DNA of 64,000 nt from CAIWHR01 sp963726765. GTDB taxonomy: Bacteria > Pseudomonadota > Gammaproteobacteria > Burkholderiales > Casimicrobiaceae. The DNA is taken from assembly GCA_963726765.1 (NCBI GenBank), contig CAVSDH010000004.1, forward strand, positions 372,001 to 436,000, given 5' to 3'. The notes under the pieces are model-generated. The model saw nothing but the letters and a program-made list of their open reading frames with translations. It ran no database searches and was not told the DNA's origin. Shown here in pieces: positions 55,482-63,568 of the stretch (position 1 is the first letter of the stretch; the number at the start of each line of letters is the position of its first letter). A program made the position numbers and the translations under genes.

Positions 55482-56981
55482 TCAGGCGAGTCGCACGCGC
55501 GCGTAGCCGTGCTCGTCGATCGGAATGCCGAAGCGGGTAGCCGCCGATCCGGTCTCGTAGACGGATTCGGTGTCGCGCAGGCCGAGCCACGCCTTCATGC
55601 TGCGCGCGGCCTTGCGGCCGGCGCCCATCGCCTCGATCACCGTCGCGGCTCCGGTGACGATGTCGCCGCCCGCATAGACCCCGGCGATCGAGGTCGCAAA
55701 ATTCTCGTCCGCCGCGATGTAGCCGCGCTTGTTGAGCTTCAGCTTCGAGGTCTGCCCGATGATCGGGTTGGCATTGGTGCCGATGGCGAACACCACCATG
55801 TCGGCCTCGAACTCGAACTCGCTGCCGGGCACCACCACGGGACGCCGCCGGCCCGACTCGTCGGGCTCGCCCAGCTCCATCTTCACGCAGCGCAGCGCGC
55901 GCACGCTCTTGTTCTCGTCGCCGAGAATCTCGATCGGGCTCGACAGCCAGTTGAAGTCGACGCCCTCCTCCTCCGCATGATGGATCTCTTCCACGCGCGC
56001 CGGCGCCTCCTTCTTCGACCGGCGGTAGATGCAATGAACCGATTCCGCGCCGAGCCGCAGCGAGACGCGCAGCGCGTCCATCGCCGTGTTGCCGGCGCCG
56101 ATCACCGCGACGTGCCTGCCCGGCTTCAGCGGCGTGTCGAAATTCGGGTAGTCGCGGGCGCGCATCAGGTTGCAGCGCGTGAGGAGCTCGTTGGCGGAGA
56201 GCACGCCGTTGAGCGACTCGCCTGGAATGCCCATGAAGCTCGGATAACCCGCCCCGGTGCCGATGAAGACGGCGTGGAATCCCATCTCCGTCACCATCTG
56301 CTCGATGGTGAAGAGCCGTCCGACCAGCGTGTTGCACTCGAACCGGATGCCGAGCCGCTTCAGCTTGTCGATCTCCGCGTCGATCACCTCGTTAGGCAGC
56401 CGGAAATCCGGAATGCCGTACTTGAGCACGCCACCCGGCTGATGGAATGCCTCGTAGACGATGACGTCGCAACCGGCCTTGGCCATGTCCGCCGCGCACG
56501 CCATGCCGGCAGGTCCTGCGCCGACGATGCCTACCTTGTATCCGGACGGCTCGATGTAGGGAATGTTGGCCCAGCCTTCCTTGATCGCCATGTCGCCAAC
56601 GAAGCGTTCGAGCCGGCCGATCGCCACGGGTTCGAGCGTGTCGCCGACCGTGCAGACACCTTCGCACTGATTCTCCTGCGGGCACACGCGGCCGCAGATC
56701 GAGGGCAGGAGGTTGGTGTCGGTGATGATGTCGTAGGCGCCGTGGTGGTGTTTCTCGACGATCTTCTGGATGAAGCCGGGGATGTCGATCCCGACCGGGC
56801 AGCCGCGAACGCAGGGTTCGTCCGCGCACTGCAGGCAGCGATCGGCCTCGACCAGGGCCTCCTCGAGACCATAGCCCAGCGAGACTTCGTCGAAGTTGCG
56901 CGCACGTACCTTGGGATCCTGCTCCCGGACCGGCGTGCGTTCCTGCGGAATCGTCCGGATCGTTTTTTTCTTGGCGGCCAT
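55482..56981 (-). CDS. NfnB/SudA/GltD-like NADPH oxidoreductase with two N-terminal [4Fe-4S] sites
   Basis: About 499 residues from ATG 56981, the normal NfnB/GltA-type size. An N-terminal dicluster region has ADRCLQCADEPCVRGCPVG and CGRVCPQENQCEGVC. FAD binding is in VGIVGAGPAGMACAADMAK and NADPH binding in VAVIGAGNTAMDALRVSLRL. In Nfn this subunit is the NADPH-side bifurcating flavoprotein; in related enzymes it acts in glutamate synthesis. Its direct pairing (2-bp gap) with the FNR-like subunit and the absence of a glutamate synthase large subunit point to Nfn. Confidence 0.9.
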   Translation of the reverse strand: MAAKKKTIRTIPQERTPVREQDPKVRARNFDEVSLGYGLEEALVEADRCLQCADEPCVRGCPVGIDIPGFIQKIVEKHHHGAYDIITDTNLLPSICGRVCPQENQCEGVCTVGDTLEPVAIGRLERFVGDMAIKEGWANIPYIEPSGYKVGIVGAGPAGMACAADMAKAGCDVIVYEAFHQPGGVLKYGIPDFRLPNEVIDAEIDKLKRLGIRFECNTLVGRLFTIEQMVTEMGFHAVFIGTGAGYPSFMGIPGESLNGVLSANELLTRCNLMRARDYPNFDTPLKPGRHVAVIGAGNTAMDALRVSLRLGAESVHCIYRRSKKEAPARVEEIHHAEEEGVDFNWLSSPIEILGDENKSVRALRCVKMELGEPDESGRRRPVVVPGSEFEFEADMVVFAIGTNANPIIGQTSKLKLNKRGYIAADENFATSIAGVYAGGDIVTGAATVIEAMGAGRKAARSMKAWLGLRDTESVYETGSAATRFGIPIDEHGYARVRLA

Positions 56982-56983
56982 GG

Positions 56984-57883
56984 TCAGTAAAGCTCCGGGT
57001 CGGTCTTGCTCGAGGCCGATGCGAGCTCGTCCGCCTGTTTCATCAGCCGGCACGTGTCGCCCCAGTGCTCGAGCGCCATCCGCTCTTCGGCCGTGAAGCG
57101 CTTCAGGCGCGCCATCAGGTCGTCGAAGTCGACCTGGTGGCCATCGAAGTCGGGTCCGTCGACGCACGCGAACTTGATCTGGTCGCCGATCTTCACGCGG
57201 CAGCCGCCGCACATTCCGGTGCCGTCGACCATCAGCGGGTTGAGGCTCACCATGGTGCGGATGCCGAACGGACGCGTCGCCTCGGCGCAGCCCTTCATCA
57301 TGACCGGCGGGCCGATCGCCACGCATTCGTCGATGTCGGGGTGCTGCTCGACGGCGCGCCTGATGCCCTCGGCGACCGTGCCCTTCAGCCCGGCCGAGCC
57401 GTCGTCGGTGCAGACGATGACCTCGTCGCAGACCGAGCGGAACTTGTCGTCCCAGAAAATGAGGTCCTTGTTGCGGAAGCCGAGGACGCCGATGACATAC
57501 GCGCCGGATTCCTGAAAGGCGCGCGCCTGCGGAAACACCGGCGCGACCCCGAGTCCGCCGCCGACGCACAGCACCTTCTTCGCGTGTCCGAGCGAGCTCG
57601 GCACACCCATCGGTCCGACCATCGCATACAACGTGCCGCCCACCTTGCAGTTCTGCTGCATCTCCCTCGTGGTCTTGCCAACCGCCTGGATCACGAGCGT
57701 GATCGTTCCCTTGACGCGATCGAAATCGGCGATCGTCAGCGGAATGCGCTCGCCGTGCTCCGTGACCATCACGATGACGAACTGGCCGGGCTTTGCGGCC
57801 TTCGCCATCTGCGGGTGCAGGATCTCCAGCAAATACGTGACGGGCGAGAAGTCCTCGCGCACGACAATTTCGAAATTCGACAT
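56984..57883 (-). CDS. NfnA/SudB-like ferredoxin:NAD(P)+ reductase subunit
   Basis: 299 residues from ATG 57883 with AAGGAAA upstream. An FNR-like flavin/NAD domain (HPQMAKAAKPGQFVIVMV, then VLCVGGGLGVAPVFPQA) ends in a [2Fe-2S] module with MVDGTGMCGGCRVKIG and FACVDGPDFDG. This is the NfnA/SudB pattern (NAD-side subunit of NADH-dependent ferredoxin:NADP+ oxidoreductase or sulfide dehydrogenase). The first gene of the eight-gene minus-strand operon. Bifurcation itself cannot be shown from sequence. Confidence 0.9.
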   Translation of the reverse strand: MSNFEIVVREDFSPVTYLLEILHPQMAKAAKPGQFVIVMVTEHGERIPLTIADFDRVKGTITLVIQAVGKTTREMQQNCKVGGTLYAMVGPMGVPSSLGHAKKVLCVGGGLGVAPVFPQARAFQESGAYVIGVLGFRNKDLIFWDDKFRSVCDEVIVCTDDGSAGLKGTVAEGIRRAVEQHPDIDECVAIGPPVMMKGCAEATRPFGIRTMVSLNPLMVDGTGMCGGCRVKIGDQIKFACVDGPDFDGHQVDFDDLMARLKRFTAEERMALEHWGDTCRLMKQADELASASSKTDPELY

Positions 57884-57984
57884 GGGTTTCCTTGAGTCCG
57901 GCGGCGCCGCGCCATCCGTGGTTTCAGCTGCGTCGATGCTACGCCGGCGATCCGGCATCGCATAGGCCGATGACGGCCCGGGGA

Positions 57985-57998
57985 TTGATCTACATCAC
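57985..57998 (-). promoter_or_regulatory. FNR/ANR-type box upstream of the nfn-kor operon
   Basis: TTGATCTACATCAC on the plus strand matches nine of ten FNR consensus positions. On the minus strand a TATGCG -10-like hexamer lies at 57964-57959, its near end 27.5 bp from the box centre. This puts the box at about -40, a class II position, almost the same geometry as at the cus operon. The 264-bp region 57884-58147 is otherwise empty and shared with divergent selD. Confidence 0.55.
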
Positions 57999-58108
57999 AT
58001 TTCCTGCAATTGCGCGGGTTTCGCAACGGCGAATTTCGCAAGGCAGCCGCGGTCCGGATGCGATGACCGCGTGGACCCACCGCGCGCCGCCACTCCGATT
58101 CGGCGGCG

Positions 58109-58114
58109 TACAAT
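58109..58114 (+). promoter_or_regulatory. TACAAT -10-like hexamer upstream of selD
   Basis: TACAAT stands 33 bp before the GTG start of selD. No good -35 element is seen. It is the best candidate -10 in this divergent region for the plus strand. Confidence 0.3.
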
Positions 58115-58147
58115 TGCGGGTCGCATTTCATCCGGTCTCCGCCCAAC

Positions 58148-59204
58148 GTGAACGCGCCCGACCACGTCCCGCTTCGCCTCACCCAATTCAGTCATGGCGG
58201 CGGCTGCGGCTGCAAGGTGGCGCCGGCGTTGCTGCGCGAGATCCTCGGCAAGACCGTACCGGCGCCGATCCCCGAAAATCTGCTGGTCGGCATCGAGACC
58301 TCCGACGACGCGGCTGTATGGAAGATCAACGACCGGCAGGCGATCGTCGCCACCACGGACTTCTTCATGCCGATCGTCGACGATCCGTACGACTTCGGTG
58401 CAATCGCCGCGACCAACGCGATCTCCGACATCTATGCGATGGGCGGCACGCCGCTTTTCGCGCTGGCGCTGGTCGGCATGCCGATCGACCGCCTCCCGGT
58501 CGAGGTGATCCGCGGGATCCTCGACGGCGGCGAGGCGATTTGCGCGAAGGCCGGCATTCCGATCGCCGGAGGGCACACGATCGACTCGGTGGAACCGATC
58601 TACGGGCTCGTCGTCATCGGACTGGTCGACCCGGCGAACCTGAAGCGCAACGCCGGTGCACGGCCAGGGGACGCGCTGATTCTCGGCAAGCCGCTCGGCG
58701 TCGGCGTCTTCAGCGCGGCGCTCAAGAAAGGGCAGCTGGACACCGTTCACTACGCGGCGATGATCGCCAGCGCCACGCAACTCAACACGCCCGGGCGTGG
58801 CACTCGGCGCGATGGAAACGGTTCATGCGCTGACCGACGTGACGGGCTTCGGGCTCGCCGGTCACCTGCTCGAGATCTGCCGCGCGTCCGGCGTCGGGGC
58901 GACGATCGAATTCGCGCGCGTTCCGCTGCTGCCCGGTGTGCACGAGCTCGCGCGCGGCGGCTTCGTGACGGGGGCATCGGAGCGCAACTGGGCAGCGTAC
59001 GGAAACGAGATAACCCTCGGCGCGGACACCGCGGCGGTCGAGCGTGCGTTATTGACCGATCCGCAAACCTCGGGAGGGCTTCTCGTCGCCTGCGCGCCCG
59101 ACGCCGTCGAGGAAGTGCTCGCGACGTTCCGCGCGAAAGGGTTTGAATTCGCGACGACCATCGGCGAGATCACGGCCGGCGCGCCGCGCATCGCGCTGCG
59201 CTGA
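58148..59204 (+). CDS. selD: Selenide, water dikinase, frameshifted
   Basis: About 351 residues after repair. The catalytic start GGGCGCKVAPALLREIL uses Cys (not Sec) followed by the essential Lys. Further motifs are ETSDDAAVWKINDRQAIVAT and TNAISDIYAMGGTPLFAL. At CCCGGG 58790-58795 one extra base throws the frame. Dropping it gives LNTPGVALGAMETVHALTDV and GFGLAGHLLE. SelD makes selenophosphate for selenocysteine or selenouridine. No selA, selB or selU lies in the window, but selenoprotein use fits a formate-dehydrogenase-bearing, Mo-using organism (inference). Confidence 0.9.
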
Positions 59205-59271
59205 CGCTTTCCGATGCCGGCAACCGCTGCTGGCGCCGATCTCGGGCTGTACCCGGCGGCGGAATTCCGAC

Positions 59272-60807
59272 GTGACGACCGGGGCCGCTGCCGCTGACGG
59301 CGTCCCGCGGCAGGCGCGCTGGTATTTCCGGGACGAGACGATCGCGGTGCCGATCGCGGTTGATCGCATCGCTTCGTTCACCGAAGGTGTGCGGTTCGAC
59401 GACGACGTCCGCGCGTGGCTCGCTGCGTCGCGCGACAGCGCGGCGCGTGACTATCCGCCGCTCGTGTGGACGGCGGCGCCGGATGTGGTTACCGACGCGC
59501 AACTGAACGACGATGCGACGCGAATTGCCTCGCCTGCAGGCGAACTCGCGTTTCGCGTGATCCCGCGGATCGCCCTGAATCGCTCGTACTTCGACGACTC
59601 GTCCGCCCGCTTTCTTGCAGCCCGCCGGATAAAGGTACGCGGCACGATCACAGGCGGCGGCATCGTCGCGCGCACGCTGTGGCCGGAGGAATTCCGGCTC
59701 GCCGACCTGCCACCGCAGCGCGCGCTCGGCACGGGCGAGCCGCCGGCGCAGGCGCTGCGCGATCGCATTCGCGCCGACGCGCAAGGGGGCGCACGGAGTC
59801 CGTTCGCCGCCGAAACGCTGTGGCAGCGGAGCGGCACGAGCGAGGACCTGCGCGGGCGCGCCGTCATCGGGATCATGCTGAACGGCGCGCAGGGCGACGA
59901 CGACGAGGCGCACGCCGGGCATTTCGCGCTCGTCACGGGTCGCGTGCAGGACAACGGCGCGATCGGCGACTGGCTTGTCAACAATTTCTACACGCTCGAT
60001 GCCGAGAGCGAAAAAGGCATCCTCGCGGCACCGGTCCCGCTCGACAACTACCTCGCCGACCTCAATGCCGGGCAGGCCTGGTACCGGCCGTCGTACATGC
60101 TGGTCGCCGCGCTCGCCCGCGCGCGGGCGCCCGATCTGCTGCAGTCGGCGCTCGGGCGCGTCTACCGCCACTTCTGGCGCCACCAGCTCGTCTACCATCA
60201 CTCTTCGGCCAACTGCACGAGCATCAGCGTCGACACGCTGCGGGCGCTCGGTTGGGACGTGCCTGTGCGGGGACCGACGAACCGCGTCCCTGCCGTGCTG
60301 GGGTTTCCATGGCTCGTGCTGAAGGAGCGGTCCTTGGAAAAGGCGATGCGCAGCGTCGACTACGTCTTCGAGGAGCAGACGCGCCTGTTGCCGGCGGCGG
60401 CGTTCGAGGAAATCGGCGCGCACCTTCTCCTGCTTGCCGCAAGACCGCCGAATGGCGCGTCGCCCGTCGGCACGTTGCAGCAGATGCTCGCCGCCGACGT
60501 CGAGGCGCTCGTCTACCTGCAGTTTCCCCAGATGCCGTCGAGTCGCGCGTGGGGCGATGCCCCCGTCGCCACGTTGCGGGAATATCGGCGGCGCCTCCCG
60601 CGCAAGCGCAGCGCGCTGAAGATCGTGCCCGTGCCGCCGCGCCCGTTTCCCGAATCGCTTCGCGATCCCGACCTGCTGCCGCCGCCGATGCCTGTTTCCG
60701 AATACATCGCAGCGCTTTGGGGGTGCCTTTCGATTGCCGGCATTCCATGGGTCGTGCGACGATGGTGGCGTCGGCGACGCGAGCGAAAGCGGTGGTCGCA
60801 ACCGTGA
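59272..60807 (+). CDS. Papain-like/DUF4105-like protein of unknown function
   Basis: About 511 residues from GTG 59272 (start uncertain). The pattern DDEAHAGHFALVTGRVQDNG (His) and SANCTSISVDTLRALGW (Asn-Cys) resembles the permuted papain-like fold of DUF4105-type proteins. Between them lies GDWLVNNFYTLDAESEKGIL. A single hydrophobic C-terminal helix (YIAALWGCLSIAGIPWVV) followed by a very basic tail (RRWWRRRRERKRW) suggests inner-membrane anchoring. Not recognised beyond this. It ends in TGATG with the next gene region. Confidence 0.6.
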   Translation: MTTGAAAADGVPRQARWYFRDETIAVPIAVDRIASFTEGVRFDDDVRAWLAASRDSAARDYPPLVWTAAPDVVTDAQLNDDATRIASPAGELAFRVIPRIALNRSYFDDSSARFLAARRIKVRGTITGGGIVARTLWPEEFRLADLPPQRALGTGEPPAQALRDRIRADAQGGARSPFAAETLWQRSGTSEDLRGRAVIGIMLNGAQGDDDEAHAGHFALVTGRVQDNGAIGDWLVNNFYTLDAESEKGILAAPVPLDNYLADLNAGQAWYRPSYMLVAALARARAPDLLQSALGRVYRHFWRHQLVYHHSSANCTSISVDTLRALGWDVPVRGPTNRVPAVLGFPWLVLKERSLEKAMRSVDYVFEEQTRLLPAAAFEEIGAHLLLLAARPPNGASPVGTLQQMLAADVEALVYLQFPQMPSSRAWGDAPVATLREYRRRLPRKRSALKIVPVPPRPFPESLRDPDLLPPPMPVSEYIAALWGCLSIAGIPWVVRRWWRRRRERKRWSQP

Positions 60808-60851
60808 TGCGGAAATCGCCTGACTCCCTCGCCATCTTCGAGGATCTCCCC

Positions 60852-61376
60852 ATGTGTCCACGCCTTGTCCTGCTGCTTGCCGCCCTTGCAATATCGTTCA
60901 CGGCGTGCACTGCAACCGATCCCGGCGCGCCGCTCATGCCCGGCTCCGTCAACGCGCCCCCGCCGCCGATGGCGCCGTCCGGCGACACCCTTCTCACGAA
61001 CACCGTTTGGTCGTGGCGGGAAACCGTGATGGGCGACGACAAGCGGATCCGGCCCGACGCGCCGGAGCGATACACGCTGACTTTTCAGCCCGGAGGCATG
61101 GTTGCCGTGCGCGCCGATTGCAATCGCGGTTCCGGGAGTTACCTCCTCAATGGCGGTTCGCTTTCGTTCGGACCGATCGCACTGACTCGTGCGATGTGCC
61201 CCCCGGAGTCGAGGGACGCCGATTTCATGAAAGGACTCGGGGCGGTTTCCGGCCAGCTCTTTCGCAACGGCGAGCTCGTGCTTACCCTGAAATTCGATTC
61301 CGGCTCGATGTTCTTCACGTCGCCGCGGCCAATGACCATGGTCGCGCATCGCGCGACCGGCCGACCGATGCCATGA
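60852..61376 (+). CDS. META-domain (HslJ-like) lipoprotein
   Basis: About 174 residues from ATG 60852, preferred because GAGGAT precedes it and the signal LVLLLAALAISFTAC follows. An ATG at 60807 overlapping the upstream stop is also in frame. The META domain has LTNTVWSWRETV, YTLTFQPGGMVAVRADCNRG and LTRAMCPPESRDADFMKGLG. META proteins are small envelope lipoproteins related to heat-shock protein HslJ. The stop overlaps the cls start (ATGA). Confidence 0.78.
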   Translation: MCPRLVLLLAALAISFTACTATDPGAPLMPGSVNAPPPPMAPSGDTLLTNTVWSWRETVMGDDKRIRPDAPERYTLTFQPGGMVAVRADCNRGSGSYLLNGGSLSFGPIALTRAMCPPESRDADFMKGLGAVSGQLFRNGELVLTLKFDSGSMFFTSPRPMTMVAHRATGRPMP

Positions 61377-62816
61377 CGTTTCTGACGGACTCCAATCCCT
61401 GGCTCACGGCATTTGTCGTTGCCGAATGGGCCATTCGCATCGTCATGCTGATCGTCGTTCCGTTTCGTCGCTCGCCGGACGCCGCAAAGGGCTGGCTGCT
61501 GTTGATTCTGTTCGAACCGGCGGTCGGCCTCGCCGTGTATCTCGTGTTCGGCCGTCGACGGCTGCCGGATTGGCGACTTCAGCGCGCCAAGGCGTTTGGC
61601 GAGCTCGCCCGGCCGGTCTACGCGCGCCTCGCCGCGCATCCGAACGTATTCCACCCGGAGCAGGACGCCAATGTCGCACCCGCGGTGCGGCTCGCTGAAA
61701 AACTGGGAGATCTGCCCATCCTCGGCGGCAACGAGGTCGACGTGCTGTCCGACTACGACGCGATCGTCGACCGGCTCGTCGCCGACATCGAAGGGGCGCG
61801 CTCGCACGTCCATCTTCTTTTCTACATCATCGCCGACGACGCGGTGACCGAACGCATCGTCGGCGCACTGAAGCGGGCGGTGAAACGTGGGCGTCGTCTG
61901 CCGTGTCATGGCCGACGCGCTGGGATCGCGCGGCATGGGCTACGACGCCCTCCAGCGGCGGTTGCACGCCGCCGGCATCGAGGCCTGCGAGACGATGCGC
62001 CTGTCCTTTTTTCGGCGGCGCGGCGCCAGGGCCGATCTGCGCAATCATCGCAAGATCGCCGTGATCGACGGGCGGATCGGCTATACGGGATCGATGAACC
62101 TCGTCAACGCCGACTTCAAGGCCGGACTCACCTACGAGGAAATGATGGTCCGCGTGACCGGGCCGGTCGTGCTGGAGCTCCAGGCAGTGTTCGTCCAGGA
62201 CTGGTATCTCGAGCGTGGCAAGCCGCCGGAAACGGGCGATCCGTTTCCGGATCCCGCGGTGACCGGAAGTGTCGCCGCGCAGGTGCTGCCGTCGAGTCCG
62301 CTGTATCCGACGGAGAACAACCAGCGCCTCATCGTCGCGCTGGTCAACGGAGCGCGCAGGCGCGCCGTCATCACCACGCCGTATTTCATTCCGGATCAGG
62401 CGCTGCTGCAGGCGCTGACCACCGCCGCGATGCGCGGCGTCGACGTGCGCCTCGTCGTGCCCGCGCAGGACGACCAGCTTCTGGTGTCGAACGCCCAGAA
62501 GTCGTACTACGACGAGCTGCTGAAAGCCGGCGTGCGGATCTGCCGGTACGGCAAGCGCTTTCTGCACGCCAAGCACGCAACCATCGACGACGACATCGCC
62601 TGGATCGGCTCGTCGAACATGGACCTTCGATCGTTTGCGCTCAACGCGGAGATCGTGCTGCTCGCGTACGACCGCGGCGTTTGCGCGCGGATCGCCGAGG
62701 TGCAGGACCGCTATTTCCGCGACGGCGAATGGCTGGAGGCCGCCGCGTGGGGCGCGCAGCCGCTCCACCGGCAGGTGGGCTGGAATCTCGCGCGGCTCTT
62801 CGCGCCGCTGCTCTGA
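61373..62816 (+). CDS. cls: Cardiolipin synthase, frameshifted
   Basis: About 480 residues after repair. Two N-terminal membrane helices (VAEWAIRIVMLIVVPF and GWLLLILFEPAVGLAVYLVF) are followed by two phospholipase-D HKD motifs: LRNHRKIAVIDGRIGYTGSM and LHAKHATIDDDIAWIGSSNM. The shift is at GGG 61889-61891. Dropping one G gives KRGVVCRVMADALGS. It joins phosphatidylglycerol units to cardiolipin at the inner membrane. Confidence 0.9.
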
Positions 62817-62826
62817 TCGCCCGCGC

Positions 62827-63469
62827 CTACTTCGCCGCCAGCAGCCCGCGCGTCTGCAATGCGCCGATCACGGCGTCGGCGAGCCCGGGCGCCTCGCGCT
62901 GGACGCTCGTCGGGTTGAATGTCTGCGACGTCGCGGTCCACACGATCCGGCGCGTCTTGACGTCGAACAGCGTGGTTTCCGCCGTCGCGATCTGGTATTG
63001 CGTCACCTGCGGCACGGCCTGCCAGCTGGCATAAGGTCCCCACCATCCCGAACCCGGGCCAAAGCCAGGTCCGAAACCGGGACCCATCACCGGGCCAGGC
63101 ACCATCATCGTCGAAACGCTGGTTCGCGTATCGATACCGAGGAGGCGTGTCAGCAGGAGCCCGTCGGCGCCCGACTGCGCCACCGCCGCTTCCATGGCCG
63201 CTTCGGTGACCGCGCCCTCCGCCTGGAACGACTGCCAAGCCGGGAACCGCCTGCACGCCGGCGGCCTGCAGCTTTCCGACCACGATGTCCTCGAAGACAC
63301 GCCGCGTGGTGACATCGCGCGCACTCAAGCCCACGACGAAAATTTTCTTGAACGGTCCCCCGGTGAAACCCGGATCCATCCAGGTGCTCTGCAGCGTCGT
63401 CGACGCGCAACCGGCGAGCATCAGCGTCGCGAGAATCGCGGCAGCGGCAAGGGAAAGGCTACGCGTCAT
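62827..63469 (-). CDS. Putative lipoprotein of the DUF4136-like type, frameshifted
   Basis: About 213 residues after repair. A lipoprotein signal (LSLAAAAILATLMLAGC) is followed by TTLQSTWMDPGFTGGPFKKI and VVGLSARDVTTRRVFEDI. The second frame continues with VTEAAMEAAVAQSGADGLLL and a Gly/Pro-rich loop (MGPGFGPGFGPGSGW), ending in VIGALQTRGLLAAK. One extra base in GGG 63242-63244 causes the shift. Likely tethered to the outer membrane, function unknown. It is convergent with cls. Confidence 0.7.
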
Positions 63470-63568
63470 CAGGGTCATTTCGGGCAACTCCACGGGCGCG
63501 CAGGGGTGCGCATGGTGCCGATTCTATCTCAGCGTCGGGGCAGGCGCTCGGAGCCGGCGATGGCGACC

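Noticed and set aside
2289..63244. Programmed +1 frameshifting as a lineage-wide mechanism
   Set aside because: The shift sites share no slippery codon, stop codon or downstream structure, and are scattered over unrelated genes, so sequence error is the simpler account. Kept only as a finding to check.
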